Of a stretch of 64,000 bases of DNA, positions 9,903-17,863 are shown piece by piece. The position numbers and the translations under genes were made by a program. Location of the stretch: contig JAOAUC010000040.1 of the NCBI GenBank assembly GCA_030157785.1, forward strand, positions 97,131-161,130, read 5' to 3'. The notes under the pieces were generated by a model. That model ran no database searches. It worked only from the letters and a program-made list of their open reading frames with translations, and was not told the origin of the DNA. Origin of the DNA: Zoogloea oleivorans (GTDB taxonomy: Bacteria > Pseudomonadota > Gammaproteobacteria > Burkholderiales > Rhodocyclaceae). Position 1 is the first letter of the stretch. Each line of letters begins with the position of its first letter.

Positions 9903-10548
9903 TTTTCCTACTGTGAAACAGGTTCTGGCCGCTGCCTCGGGTTGAGCCTGCCTCGTCGATGCCGCCCAGCGGCAGATCCTCGCCGGAGGCCTGCAAGGCA
10001 CGCAGTATTTCCAGCCCGTGCGGCCACGGGCCATGGCCAGAGTCCACATTGATGTGGCCGGCGGCACCGATTTCCTCCAGTCGGCAGCCCCAGCGGTCGG
10101 CCCAGTAGGCGGCCGACGACAGGCGTACCCACGGGTCGGTGGTGCTGGCCACGACGATGCCCGGCACGCCGAGCGCCTGACGGGGAATCCAGCCGGCCAC
10201 GCTGTCCTGTTCCGGATGGCTGTTCTCGTCGCGCAGGCCACTGGCCGTGAAACGCTCCGGGTCTGCCGGGGCGACGAGCATCAGGCCGGCGATCCGCCCC
10301 GGACGGTTGGCCGCTGCGACAACCGTCGCCAGGCAACCGAAGCTGTGGGCCACCAGCCACACCGGACCGGGGGATCGGTCGATTTCGTCCTGTACGGCGT
10401 TGGCCCAGTGGGCCAGCAGTGGCCGCTCCCAATCGATGCCGGTCACCCGCCGGGCATCGGGCAATTGCCGCTCCAGCCAGCTCTGCCAGTGTTCCGGCCC
10501 GCTGCCGTGAAAGCCGGGGACGATGAGGGTGGTGTGTTGCATGGTCAT
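9838..10548 (-). CDS. RBBP9/YdeN-like serine hydrolase
   Basis: A 236-residue alpha/beta hydrolase of the RBBP9/YdeN type. It begins TTLIVPGFHGSGPEHWQSWLE, has the nucleophile elbow AHSFG (about residues 68-72), and keeps a likely acid/His pair in STTDPWV and AGHINVDSGHG. The substrate is unknown. Homologues usually end soon after the last helix (HGLEILRALQ). Here about 40 extra low-complexity residues continue, and the final 65 bases lie antisense to the end of cysB. The tail may be a recent extension after stop-codon loss. Confidence 0.82.
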   Translation of the reverse strand: MTMQHTTLIVPGFHGSGPEHWQSWLERQLPDARRVTGIDWERPLLAHWANAVQDEIDRSPGPVWLVAHSFGCLATVVAAANRPGRIAGLMLVAPADPERFTASGLRDENSHPEQDSVAGWIPRQALGVPGIVVASTTDPWVRLSSAAYWADRWGCRLEEIGAAGHINVDSGHGPWPHGLEILRALQASGEDLPLGGIDEAGSTRGSGQNLFHSRKIRVQPRKDPFPAAGPSAPPPR

Positions 10549-10643
10549 GAGCGGAGTCTATTGACCCCGCTCATCCGGCAGAACCAAGAAAATCGTGAAA
10601 GCTTATTCCCGGAGCGGGAATGGCCGCGTCCTTTGAAAGGCAC

Positions 10644-11903
10644 TTACAGGAAGCGGAATGCGAGCCCGGCAACCAGGGTCGGAAGCAGTGCGGCGAGCAG
10701 GAGCCCGCCCGGATTCACCGCTTCGTCATCGAAACTGCCCTTCAGGATCGAGGTGCCGGCCGGGTTGGGGGCATTGGCGATGATGGTCAGGCCGCCACCC
10801 GTCACGGCACCGGCGACCAGCGCGTACTTGAAGTCGTCCGACAGGCCTTCGACCAGCGAGCCCAGGTAGGTGAGGGCGGCATTGTCCGTCAGCGCGGTCA
10901 GGGCCGTGGCGCCAACAAAGACCGCGTCGCTGCTCATGCTCATCAGGAGCGGCTGCAGCCACCACTGTTGCAGGCCGCCAAGGACAACCAGACCAGCCAG
11001 GAAGAAGGCCACCAGCAGGCCCTCCTTGAGGATCAGGCGGTCCTGGTGGCGCGCGTAGGCGTGGGAAATGCCGAGGAAGAACAGGAACAGGCCGAGAAAG
11101 AGCGGCGGGTGATGGGCGAAGACGACGACGCCACACAGGAAGGCGATATGTACAACGGTCAACAGGGGGGGGACGGCCTCCTCGGTGCCGGATGCCTTGG
11201 CTGTGGCGAGGCCGGCCAGTTCTCGGCGGAAGGCCAGGGTGACGCCAAGGGCGTTGATACCCACAGCAATGGCCGCCTTCCAGCCGAATTCGGCCAGCAT
11301 GAAGCTGATGTCCCAGCCCCATTTGCCGGCCACCATCAGCACTGGCGGTGCGGCAAACGGGGTCAGGGTGCCACCGATGGAAATATTGACGAAGAGCACG
11401 CCGAGGGTGGCGTACTTGAGCCGGGTTGACAGGCCGCGACTGAAGAACTGGTCGCGCAGGATCAGTGCCGCGAGGGTCATTGCTGCCGGCTCGGTGATGA
11501 AGGAGCCAAGCAGCGGCACCAGGGCCATCACGGTGAAATAGCTGGCCATCGAGCCGGGCAGTGGCGCGGCGCGGGCGATCAGCCCGACGGCGGCAGTGGC
11601 CGTGCGCAGGATCGGCCGGGTGCCGGCGATCACCATGATGGCGAAGACGAACATCGGCTCGGTGAAGTTGCGCGATTCGATGTACTCGGTGGCCGCGTCG
11701 GCGCCGGTGATGGCGAACATGGCGATCATCAGGATCATCGCCCAGAAGCCGAACACCACTTCGACCTCGCCGAGCAGGTGCCACAGGCCGGCATGGGTCG
11801 GACGTGTATGGGCCAAGTGCTCGAAGAAGCGGGTGGCGAAAGTGTGCAGGATGGCGATGGCGAACAGCGCTGCGCCGATCAGTTCAATGGTGCTCGCCGT
11901 CAC
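10644..11903 (-). CDS. Putative Na+/H+ antiporter
   Basis: A 419-residue polytopic membrane protein with about ten hydrophobic segments. It resembles the putative Na+/H+ antiporter family known from proteobacteria and is likewise related to arsenite/sodium permease folds. Recognisable segments are LIGAALFAIAILHTFAT, ITEPAAMTLAALILRDQFF, NISIGGTLTPFAAPPVLMVA and ALTDNAALTYLGSLVEG. The last two are the pseudo-symmetric hairpin regions expected to bind the ion. It is transcribed towards the hydrolase gene 95 bp away. Ion specificity is inferred from the family only. Confidence 0.75.
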   Translation of the reverse strand: MTASTIELIGAALFAIAILHTFATRFFEHLAHTRPTHAGLWHLLGEVEVVFGFWAMILMIAMFAITGADAATEYIESRNFTEPMFVFAIMVIAGTRPILRTATAAVGLIARAAPLPGSMASYFTVMALVPLLGSFITEPAAMTLAALILRDQFFSRGLSTRLKYATLGVLFVNISIGGTLTPFAAPPVLMVAGKWGWDISFMLAEFGWKAAIAVGINALGVTLAFRRELAGLATAKASGTEEAVPPLLTVVHIAFLCGVVVFAHHPPLFLGLFLFFLGISHAYARHQDRLILKEGLLVAFFLAGLVVLGGLQQWWLQPLLMSMSSDAVFVGATALTALTDNAALTYLGSLVEGLSDDFKYALVAGAVTGGGLTIIANAPNPAGTSILKGSFDDEAVNPGGLLLAALLPTLVAGLAFRFL

Positions 11904-12044
11904 GGGTGCTTCCTCGGGGTACGTCTATGGAGCATGAACATTGGTGCAGGGTAAGTGCAGGCCATGAAGATGCGGAATGATAAACGTGAAAGCGCTCCGG
12001 CTACGCGTTGGCGCTGGCCGGGTCGTTTGCCACCCCATGTGTTG

Positions 12045-12671
12045 TCAGCGGCGGGTAACCAGCCAGTCGAGCAAGGGGCGCCACTGTTCCAGATCGCCGG
12101 CTGCGTTGTGGCCGGGGTCGAAGAGGGTTTCTCCGGTTTCCACCGCCTGTACATAGCGCTGGGCACTGCGGACGCACGTAACGAGGGGTAGGTCGAACTG
12201 TTCGAGAAACTCGACCATTTGTTGTGTGGCATTGGTGCGTGCATCGACACGCATGCCGACGATGGCGATACCGACCCTGTCCTTGCGCACAGCCTTGGTT
12301 TCCGCGAGTTCGTCGAAGAAGTCGCGGCTGGCCAGCATGTCGAAGCGGGACGGTGCCACGGGTACGACGACCCGGTCGACCTCGCGCAGATGTTGTCGCA
12401 GGGCCTTGCCGTGCAGGCCTGCCGGTGTGTCGAGGATGCCGACGCTGCAGTCTTTGGGGGGCGCGCCGACTGCGCCGTCCTGCGCATCCCAAGAGCGGAT
12501 CCGGGGAAGCGAAGCGGGTCGCCGCTCGAGCCACTGGGCACTGGATTGCTGCCGGTCCAGGTCTGCCAGGCAGACGATCTCGTCGCAGCGTGCGAACCAG
12601 CTTGCCAGATGTATCGCCAGGGTTGATTTGCCACAGCCACCTTTGGGGTTGGCCACCATGATCGTGCGCAT
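12045..12671 (-). CDS. Orphan ParA-family ATPase
   Basis: A 208-residue P-loop ATPase of the ParA/MinD superfamily. The deviant Walker A is PKGGCGKST with the signature lysine at residue 10 and K15. DLDRQQSSAQWL and ILDTPAG supply the A' and B motifs. Such short orphan ParAs position proteins or small replicons by ATP-dependent dimer binding to DNA. No canonical parB or parS partner is next to it. Instead a divergent 98-residue basic protein starts 78 bp away across an AT-rich dyad, which may be its partner. The cargo is unknown. Confidence 0.88.
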   Translation of the reverse strand: MRTIMVANPKGGCGKSTLAIHLASWFARCDEIVCLADLDRQQSSAQWLERRPASLPRIRSWDAQDGAVGAPPKDCSVGILDTPAGLHGKALRQHLREVDRVVVPVAPSRFDMLASRDFFDELAETKAVRKDRVGIAIVGMRVDARTNATQQMVEFLEQFDLPLVTCVRSAQRYVQAVETGETLFDPGHNAAGDLEQWRPLLDWLVTRR

Positions 12672-12695
12672 CGGTGCTTTCCTGCTGTAGAAACA

Positions 12696-12719
12696 ATATA
12701 AACTGTTTATATAGTTTAT
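12696..12719. promoter_or_regulatory. Overlapping AT-rich inverted repeats between parA-like gene and its divergent partner
   Basis: Two dyads overlap. ATATAAA at 12696-12702 pairs with TTTATAT at 12706-12712 (3-base spacer). ATAAACT at 12698-12704 pairs with AGTTTAT at 12713-12719 (8-base spacer). They sit in the middle of the 78-bp divergent intergenic region of an otherwise GC-rich locus. The position and symmetry suggest an operator for autoregulation by the small basic protein or ParA. The dyads are visible in the sequence; the function is inference. Confidence 0.55.
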
Positions 12720-12749
12720 CCGGTTTCCACGCGTTTAAAGGACGGCTTT

Positions 12750-13046
12750 GTGGGCTCAAAGAAAAAACAGGAAGGGGCCGTCGCGGCTTCCCCGGGGACG
12801 GAGAAGGCCGGGACGAGAAAGTCGAAGCCTGTTCGTGACAGCTTCACCTTTCCGGAAAGTGATTACGCCTTGATCGACCTTCTCAAGGCGCGCGCGCTGG
12901 GGGCCGGGCGTGAAGTGAAGAAGAGCGAGATTCTTCGCGCCGCGCTGGCGGCGCTAACGGCCCTGCCGCTGGAGGAGTTGCTCAAGACGCTCGACGGGGT
13001 GGAGCGCATCAAGACCGGTCGCCCCACCAAGGATCCGGAGCGCTAG
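12750..13046 (+). CDS. Small basic protein, possible ribbon-helix-helix DNA-binding partner of ParA
   Basis: A 98-residue protein starting at GTG 12750, eight bases downstream of AAAGGA. The first 30 residues are Lys/Gly/Ala-rich and probably disordered. The rest (DSFTFPESDYALIDLLKARALGAGREVKKSEILRAAL, residues 31-67) has the beta strand plus two-helix pattern seen in ribbon-helix-helix repressors. It faces the ParA-like gene across the AT-rich dyad, so it could act as a ParB-like adaptor or repressor. The stop codon shares the bases CTAG with the stop of the convergent next gene. The family was not recognised with certainty. Confidence 0.6.
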   Translation: MGSKKKQEGAVAASPGTEKAGTRKSKPVRDSFTFPESDYALIDLLKARALGAGREVKKSEILRAALAALTALPLEELLKTLDGVERIKTGRPTKDPER

Positions 13047-13282
13047 CAACTGAGCGTTTGCAGGCGGCGCTCGAAGATTCTTTGTTCCTGGCTGGAGCGG
13101 GCCATGGCCCGGTTCAGTTCGGATTGCCGCTCGCCGAAGGCGTCGCGCTCGTCGGGATGATTCTGCGCGGCTTCGATGGAGCGGATGCAGCGCCAGCGTT
13201 TGCCGCGGGGGGTTTGCATCTGGCGCATGGTTTCGGGGTGGTGGTAGGTCATGCAGTGGTAGCAATAGACTTTGCTCTTCAT
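13043..13282 (-). CDS. Small Cys/His protein of unknown function
   Basis: A 79-residue hypothetical protein that begins MKSKVYCYHCMTYHHPE, with a C-x2-C knuckle and further His and Cys residues (RWRC near residue 32). This would suit a single zinc site. The remainder is charged and helical (GERQSELNRAMARSSQEQRIFERRL). It ends inside the stop of the convergent gene (shared CTAG). No known family was recognised; confidence that it is coding rests on composition and the clean fit between neighbours. Confidence 0.5.
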   Translation of the reverse strand: MKSKVYCYHCMTYHHPETMRQMQTPRGKRWRCIRSIEAAQNHPDERDAFGERQSELNRAMARSSQEQRIFERRLQTLSC

Positions 13283-13394
13283 GGTGCCCTCGTTACGGCG
13301 TTCCTCATGAGACCGCGCGCCCTGTCAGGCCGGGCGCGCCTCCAGACTCCACCGTCAGGATGCGCAATCGATGTTTCAGTGCGATGACGAGAGC

Positions 13395-13426
13395 GCCCGC
13401 CCGACATCTCCGGATGCCGGGCGGGC
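13395..13426 (-). terminator. Stem-loop after the PEP-CTERM gene
   Basis: Arms at 13395-13408 and 13413-13426 form a 14-bp GC-rich stem (one G:U pair) with a four-base loop. It lies eight bases beyond the stop of the minus-strand PEP-CTERM gene. There is no clear T-run after it on the minus strand, so it may be a weak terminator or a 3'-end stabilising structure. Confidence 0.5.
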
Positions 13427-13433
13427 CGAGGCC

Positions 13434-14138
13434 TTATTGCTGTTTGTTGCGCAGACGTGCCGCGCCGACGAGCAGACCACCGAGGCCGAGGGCCAAAGTG
13501 CCGGGTTCCGGAACGCTTTGAGAGGCCTCGACACGAACGGCATCGATGCCCAGTCGGGAAGTGCCCACGTAATCGTTGATATCCACGACACCGAACACCA
13601 GCTTCACGTTGCCAGCGCTGCTGAAAGCGTAGCTGAAGTGCTGGCCGGTGGCGCCACCGGCCACGTCGCCAAGAACGGTCAGTACGTCGCCGATGAGCAC
13701 GAAGGCGTAGTCGTTCATGCCGGTGAGCGGGTCTTCGTTTGACGCGAAGGTCCAGTCGAAGGAGAGGCTGTCACCCGCCTGAACCGTGAGGGTCTGCTGA
13801 AGGGCCGATCCTTCGAAGGCCCAGGTGCCCGCGGCGGGGTCCGGATCGAGGGCGCCCAGCGGCAGGCCGGCAAAGTCCTCCAGCCCGCCGGGCATGCCGA
13901 CGAGGGCGGCTGCGCTGCCGGAAACGTTGAAGGCGGCGTTGGCAGCCGGGGCGTCGTCGGCATCCAGGGAGGCGGTGGTGAGTACCGCCGCACCAGCCGA
14001 TACGGCCACGTCGCCAAGGCTGCTCCAGCCGTTGAGGCCAGCGTTGAAGTCTCCGTTGAGCACGCCGGCCTGGGCGGTCAGTGCTGTGGCCAGGGTGCTC
14101 AGGAACAGGGCGGCGGAAAGGGATTTGCGCAGTTTCAT
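13434..14138 (-). CDS. PEP-CTERM sorting-domain protein
   Basis: A 234-residue exported protein. It has an N-terminal Sec signal peptide (MKLRKSLSAALFLSTL to AQAG). The body is rich in Gly/Ala/Asp and resembles carbohydrate-binding-like beta domains (GVLNGDFNAGLNGWSSLGD). The C-terminal sorting signal VPEPGTLALGLGGLLVGAARLRNKQQ runs as VPEP, hydrophobic helix and basic tail. An exosortase, which must lie elsewhere in the genome, would cleave it and probably anchor or release it at the surface. It starts 22 bp after the nuclease gene on the same strand, so the two are probably co-transcribed. The ligand is unknown. Confidence 0.85.
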   Translation of the reverse strand: MKLRKSLSAALFLSTLATALTAQAGVLNGDFNAGLNGWSSLGDVAVSAGAAVLTTASLDADDAPAANAAFNVSGSAAALVGMPGGLEDFAGLPLGALDPDPAAGTWAFEGSALQQTLTVQAGDSLSFDWTFASNEDPLTGMNDYAFVLIGDVLTVLGDVAGGATGQHFSYAFSSAGNVKLVFGVVDINDYVGTSRLGIDAVRVEASQSVPEPGTLALGLGGLLVGAARLRNKQQ

Positions 14139-14159
14139 GTTGGATTCCTTGTTGGCGAC

Positions 14160-17100
14160 TTAGGGCGCGACGATGATGTCGCGGCCGGCGTTGAGGGTGT
14201 TGGTGGCGACGTTCTTGAGCAGCACGACGGGACGGGCGATGGCCGGGCCGGCGGTGCCGTCCGTGTCGATCTGCACACTGGTGCCGGCGGTGGTGGAAAC
14301 CAGCTTGATGTAGCCATCGGCCACCGGGTTGGTGCCGCTGTAGCCGATGCTGAGCAGCAGGGCCTTCAGGTCGATACGGTCGGTGCCGGGGGCGAAGTCG
14401 GTGATGGTGTCGCCGGCTTCGCGCAGGCTGCGATAGACGAAGATGTCGGCACCAGCGCCGCCGGTCAGGGTGTCTGCGCCGTCGCCGCCGGTAATCACGT
14501 CGTCACCGGCGGTGCCGGTAAGGGCGTCGCGGCCGGTGGTGCCGTCGAGCTTTTTGAGCAGTTGCAGGCCGACGATGACCGGGTCGTGGTCTGACGAGCG
14601 GTAGGGCGTGGCAGTGTAGAGATCCGGCGTGCAGGTGGGGCAGGCCGGCTGCTTGAACTCTAGGTTGTAGTCGATGAAGGAAGGTTCGTCGGCATTGATG
14701 TGCCAGTGGCCTACGCCGGCGACCTGGGCGTTCAGGCTGGCGCTGGTGAGGGCGTGGTCGAGGTAGCCGGTTTCGCCATCGAAAACGTAGGAGTAAGGAT
14801 TGGCTTCGCGGGTGGCGAGCTGGTTGACCAGGCCGGCGCCGGTCAGGGCGTTGATCGGGTCTTCCTTGCCGTAGGCGTTCAGGTCGCCGATGACCACCAC
14901 GTCCGTGTCGCCGGCGCTGGCTTTGACCTGCTCGATGAAGCCCAGCAACTGGCTGGCCTGCTGGATGCGGCGGGCGTTGTAGCAGCCTTGACCATCGTTC
15001 TGGTCGAGATCGCCGCCGGCGGCGTCGGAGCAGCTCTTTGACTTGAAGTGATTGACGACGACCGAGAACTTCTCGCCGTTGAGGGCGGCAAAGGTCTGGG
15101 CCAGCGGCGGGCGGTTATTGATCGCGGCGGCGTCGGCCAGGGAGGCGCCCACGCGGCTTACCCTGGCCGGCTTGTAGATCAGGGCGACCTTGATTTCATC
15201 GCTGCCGGTGCCGGCGGCCGGGTTCGGAACCGCGGCATAGGTGCCGGCGCCCATCGTGGCGTTGAGGCCATTCACCAGGTCCTGGATGGCGCTGGTGCTG
15301 CCTTCGGCATCGTTCTCGATTTCCATCAGGCCGACCACGTCCGCGTCGATGGCCTTCAGTGCGCCGATGATCTTGGTGCGCTGGCGTTCGAACTCGACGG
15401 CGCTGCTGGCGCCGCGGGAGGTGGGGTAGCCCGCGCCGGTGCCGTTGCCATTGAAGTAGTTGAGCACATTGAAGCTGGCTACCTTGACGTTGCCGCCGAC
15501 GGCGGCCGGTGCCGTGGTGCGCGGGTGGGCCCGGGTGAAGCTCACGGCGGCGGTGGGGTGCAGGCGGTAGTCGAGGACGGCCGGGCTGCTGGCGCTGATC
15601 GGGCCCTGGTCGAGTACGCCAATCAGTTCGCTGCTGACCAGATCACCGCCGCGCACCGTGTTGCCGGCACCAATGTAGGGTGTCGGGCTGGGGTTCTGCA
15701 GGGTCGAGCCGTCATCGAGGATCAGCAGGCGGCGCTGGTTTTCGTCGTTGAGGGCGATGGCTTCCGGCGAGCCGGCCGGGTAGCGGTTGGTGGCCTTTTC
15801 GATGCGGCCGTTGGCCGACAGGGTCAGCTGGCCGTAGCGGCCGAGGAAGTAGTTCTGGGCGACTGTCATCGGGCTGACGATGCGCACAAGCATGCCTTCA
15901 AAGCGCTCCAGCTCGCCATTGATGTTTTCCGGCATGCTGACGTCGACGGGGGTGATCTGCTCGCCGGTGGCCAGCACGGTGATGCTGTTGGGAGCGGTCA
16001 GTTCGGTGAGGCCGTTGAATTCGGCGACAGTGCCCTTTACGGTGATGCGGTTGCCGACGACCACGCTGGCGGGCAGGGCGGCGTTCACATAGACGAAGAT
16101 GCCGTCCGAGGTGGCCGGGTTGCCGTCACCGGCTGGGTCCTGCAGGTAGAAGCCCTTCAGGTTGGGGAACACGGCGGTGATCACGCCGCCGGTGGTGAGC
16201 GTTTCGCCAAGCCTGGGGCTGGCGGGGCCGCTGCCCTGGATCGCGTAGATCGGCGTTGTGGCCGCAGTGGCTGCAACGGTGACGTCCACGGTGCAGCTGG
16301 CGCTCTGGGCTTCGTTGTTGGTGAAGCGCACCGTCACCGGGTAGGTGCCGGCTGCCACTGCGGCGCTGGCCTGCAGGGTGACGCTGGCGCTGCTGCCATC
16401 GGCCGTGGCCGGGGTGACCGGGCCGAGGCTGATGCCGGGGACGGATGCACTGGTGATGGTGGCGCCATTGACGATGCTGTCGCTGTCGATGGCCGTCAGG
16501 ACGATGCTGCCGGCGGTGCCCTGCTGCACGGAGAGCGGGCTGCAGGTGGGGCTGATAACCGCATTCGCCGGTGCGCCGCCGCACTGATTGAGGGGCGAGC
16601 TGCCATTGCGGGGAGCCGGCGTGCCGGTGGCAAAGTCGCTGCCGTTCTGGTCGGTGTCGGTGCAGCCGGCGTTGGCGCGCAGCAGGGCCGTGGTGTTGCT
16701 GGCTGCCGGTGCGCTCGCGGAGCCTTCCTTGAAGTTGGCGGTGCCGTAGCCGACCAGGTCGACGATCTGGGCGTTCTGGGCTGTTGTGCAGGGCGTGCTG
16801 CCGCCGTTGCAGGCCAGGCCGGTGGCCACGTTGGCGAGGATCAGTTTGCCGTTGCTGGCTGACAGGTTGGCGGTGCCGGTGGCGTCGGCCGCTGGCAGGG
16901 CACTGCCGCCGGCGGTGCTGGCCAGCTTGACCAGCATGTACTGGCCGGGTTGCAGCGTGCCACCGAGGGCTGTGATGCCGTTGCCGCTGAAGTTGCCCGT
17001 GCCCGTGGCACTGGCGTACTGCACCGACCAGCCGGCCACGCTGACGGGGGCGCTGCTCCGGTTGAACAGTTCCACGTAGTCGGCGTTGTAGGTGTTGCCG

Positions 17101-17213
17101 CCTCCCCCGTAAACCTGGCTGATGACGACGTCGGCGGCACCAAAGGCGAATCCGCTGGTGGAGAGCAGGCCGGCCGCACAGAGGGCGGTCGCGAGGCGAT
17201 GAGGTGTGGGCAT
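14160..17213 (-). CDS. Secreted ExeM/NucH-type endonuclease with lamin-tail and RTX modules
   Basis: A 1017-residue exported nuclease. It has a signal peptide to about residue 26, then a lamin-tail domain (DVVISQVYGGGGNTYNADYV). An Ig-like stretch and an OB-fold region (GVITAVFPNLKGFYLQDP) follow. The endonuclease/exonuclease/phosphatase domain comes next (FNVLNYF, MEIEND, NHFKSK, GDLNAY, SSDHDPV). Near residue 905 lies a calcium-binding RTX segment (GGDGADTLTGGAGADIFVY). ExeM/NucH enzymes degrade extracellular DNA. The protein has both a Sec signal and RTX repeats; the adjacent divergent secretion operon is a plausible exporter, which is inference. Confidence 0.87.
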   Translation of the reverse strand: MPTPHRLATALCAAGLLSTSGFAFGAADVVISQVYGGGGNTYNADYVELFNRSSAPVSVAGWSVQYASATGTGNFSGNGITALGGTLQPGQYMLVKLASTAGGSALPAADATGTANLSASNGKLILANVATGLACNGGSTPCTTAQNAQIVDLVGYGTANFKEGSASAPAASNTTALLRANAGCTDTDQNGSDFATGTPAPRNGSSPLNQCGGAPANAVISPTCSPLSVQQGTAGSIVLTAIDSDSIVNGATITSASVPGISLGPVTPATADGSSASVTLQASAAVAAGTYPVTVRFTNNEAQSASCTVDVTVAATAATTPIYAIQGSGPASPRLGETLTTGGVITAVFPNLKGFYLQDPAGDGNPATSDGIFVYVNAALPASVVVGNRITVKGTVAEFNGLTELTAPNSITVLATGEQITPVDVSMPENINGELERFEGMLVRIVSPMTVAQNYFLGRYGQLTLSANGRIEKATNRYPAGSPEAIALNDENQRRLLILDDGSTLQNPSPTPYIGAGNTVRGGDLVSSELIGVLDQGPISASSPAVLDYRLHPTAAVSFTRAHPRTTAPAAVGGNVKVASFNVLNYFNGNGTGAGYPTSRGASSAVEFERQRTKIIGALKAIDADVVGLMEIENDAEGSTSAIQDLVNGLNATMGAGTYAAVPNPAAGTGSDEIKVALIYKPARVSRVGASLADAAAINNRPPLAQTFAALNGEKFSVVVNHFKSKSCSDAAGGDLDQNDGQGCYNARRIQQASQLLGFIEQVKASAGDTDVVVIGDLNAYGKEDPINALTGAGLVNQLATREANPYSYVFDGETGYLDHALTSASLNAQVAGVGHWHINADEPSFIDYNLEFKQPACPTCTPDLYTATPYRSSDHDPVIVGLQLLKKLDGTTGRDALTGTAGDDVITGGDGADTLTGGAGADIFVYRSLREAGDTITDFAPGTDRIDLKALLLSIGYSGTNPVADGYIKLVSTTAGTSVQIDTDGTAGPAIARPVVLLKNVATNTLNAGRDIIVAP

Positions 17214-17410
17214 GGGGCGGGTTCCGGAAAAGTGGCTAGCCGGAAACTGTAGTGGTCACGTGCTACACCGTTCGTGGGGCGGAATCGGCAAAAACTGGTC
17301 CGAATGGAGTAGTCGGTGAAACCGGCCTGCAATGATTGGTGCCTGTTGCAACCGGAATGCCTTGTTTTCGTTAAATGACTGTAACGGGCAATACGTAGCC
17401 TTGCCCGGCT
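17214..17410. promoter_or_regulatory. Divergent promoter region between the nuclease gene and the secretion operon
   Basis: 197 bp without a gene, separating the start of the nuclease (minus) from the first pseudopilin gene (plus). The right half (17330-17400) is less GC-rich than its surroundings and must carry the promoter of the 11-gene operon. I could not pick an unambiguous -35/-10 pair. Shared control of the two divergent units by the EpsA-like regulator at the end of the operon is possible but not shown. Confidence 0.35.
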
Positions 17411-17860
17411 ATGCATTGTGCCCATTTCTCCAAAGTTGCCATTATCCGCAAGCGCTCGAGCGGCTTCACGCTTCTCGAGCTCCTCGTTGTGATGACCATC
17501 ATCGGCTTGCTGGCCGGTTACGTGGGGCCGAAGTTCTTCGCGCACATCGGCAAGTCGGAGGTAAAGGCTGCACGCGCGCAGATCGACGGACTGGAAAAGG
17601 CCCTCGACCAGTACCGCCTCGACATGGGGCGCTACCCGGGTACCGAGGAAGGGCTGACGGCTCTCAACGACAAACCCGCCGATGTGGCCGCCACCCGCTG
17701 GTCGGGCCCTTATCTCAAGAAGGCCGTCCCGGATGATCCGTGGGGCAAGCCCTACCAGTACATCCAGCCCGGCGAGCATGGCGAGTTCGACCTGTTTTCC
17801 TTTGGCAAGGATGGTCAGCCCGGCGGCACGGGCGAGGCTGCCGACATCGTCAACTGGTAG
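17411..17860 (+). CDS. gspG: Major pseudopilin GspG
   Basis: A 149-residue type II secretion pseudopilin. The prepilin cleavage site is G18/F19 in SSGFTLLELLVVMTIIGLL, with Glu at +5 and the hydrophobic stem after it. The C-terminal globular part carries the GspG signature YPGTEEGLTALNDKP, SGPYLKKAVPDDPWGKPYQY and the Asp-rich calcium-binding end. It would polymerise into the periplasmic pseudopilus that pushes substrates through the secretin. It opens the operon and lies four bases before gspF. Cleavage needs a prepilin peptidase, which is not in this window. Confidence 0.94.
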   Translation: MHCAHFSKVAIIRKRSSGFTLLELLVVMTIIGLLAGYVGPKFFAHIGKSEVKAARAQIDGLEKALDQYRLDMGRYPGTEEGLTALNDKPADVAATRWSGPYLKKAVPDDPWGKPYQYIQPGEHGEFDLFSFGKDGQPGGTGEAADIVNW

Positions 17861-17863
17861 GCC

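Noticed and set aside
10605..10621. Small hairpin (ATTCCCG/CGGGAAT) between the antiporter and hydrolase genes
   Set aside because: Only seven base pairs and no T-run on the minus strand, so not reported as a terminator.
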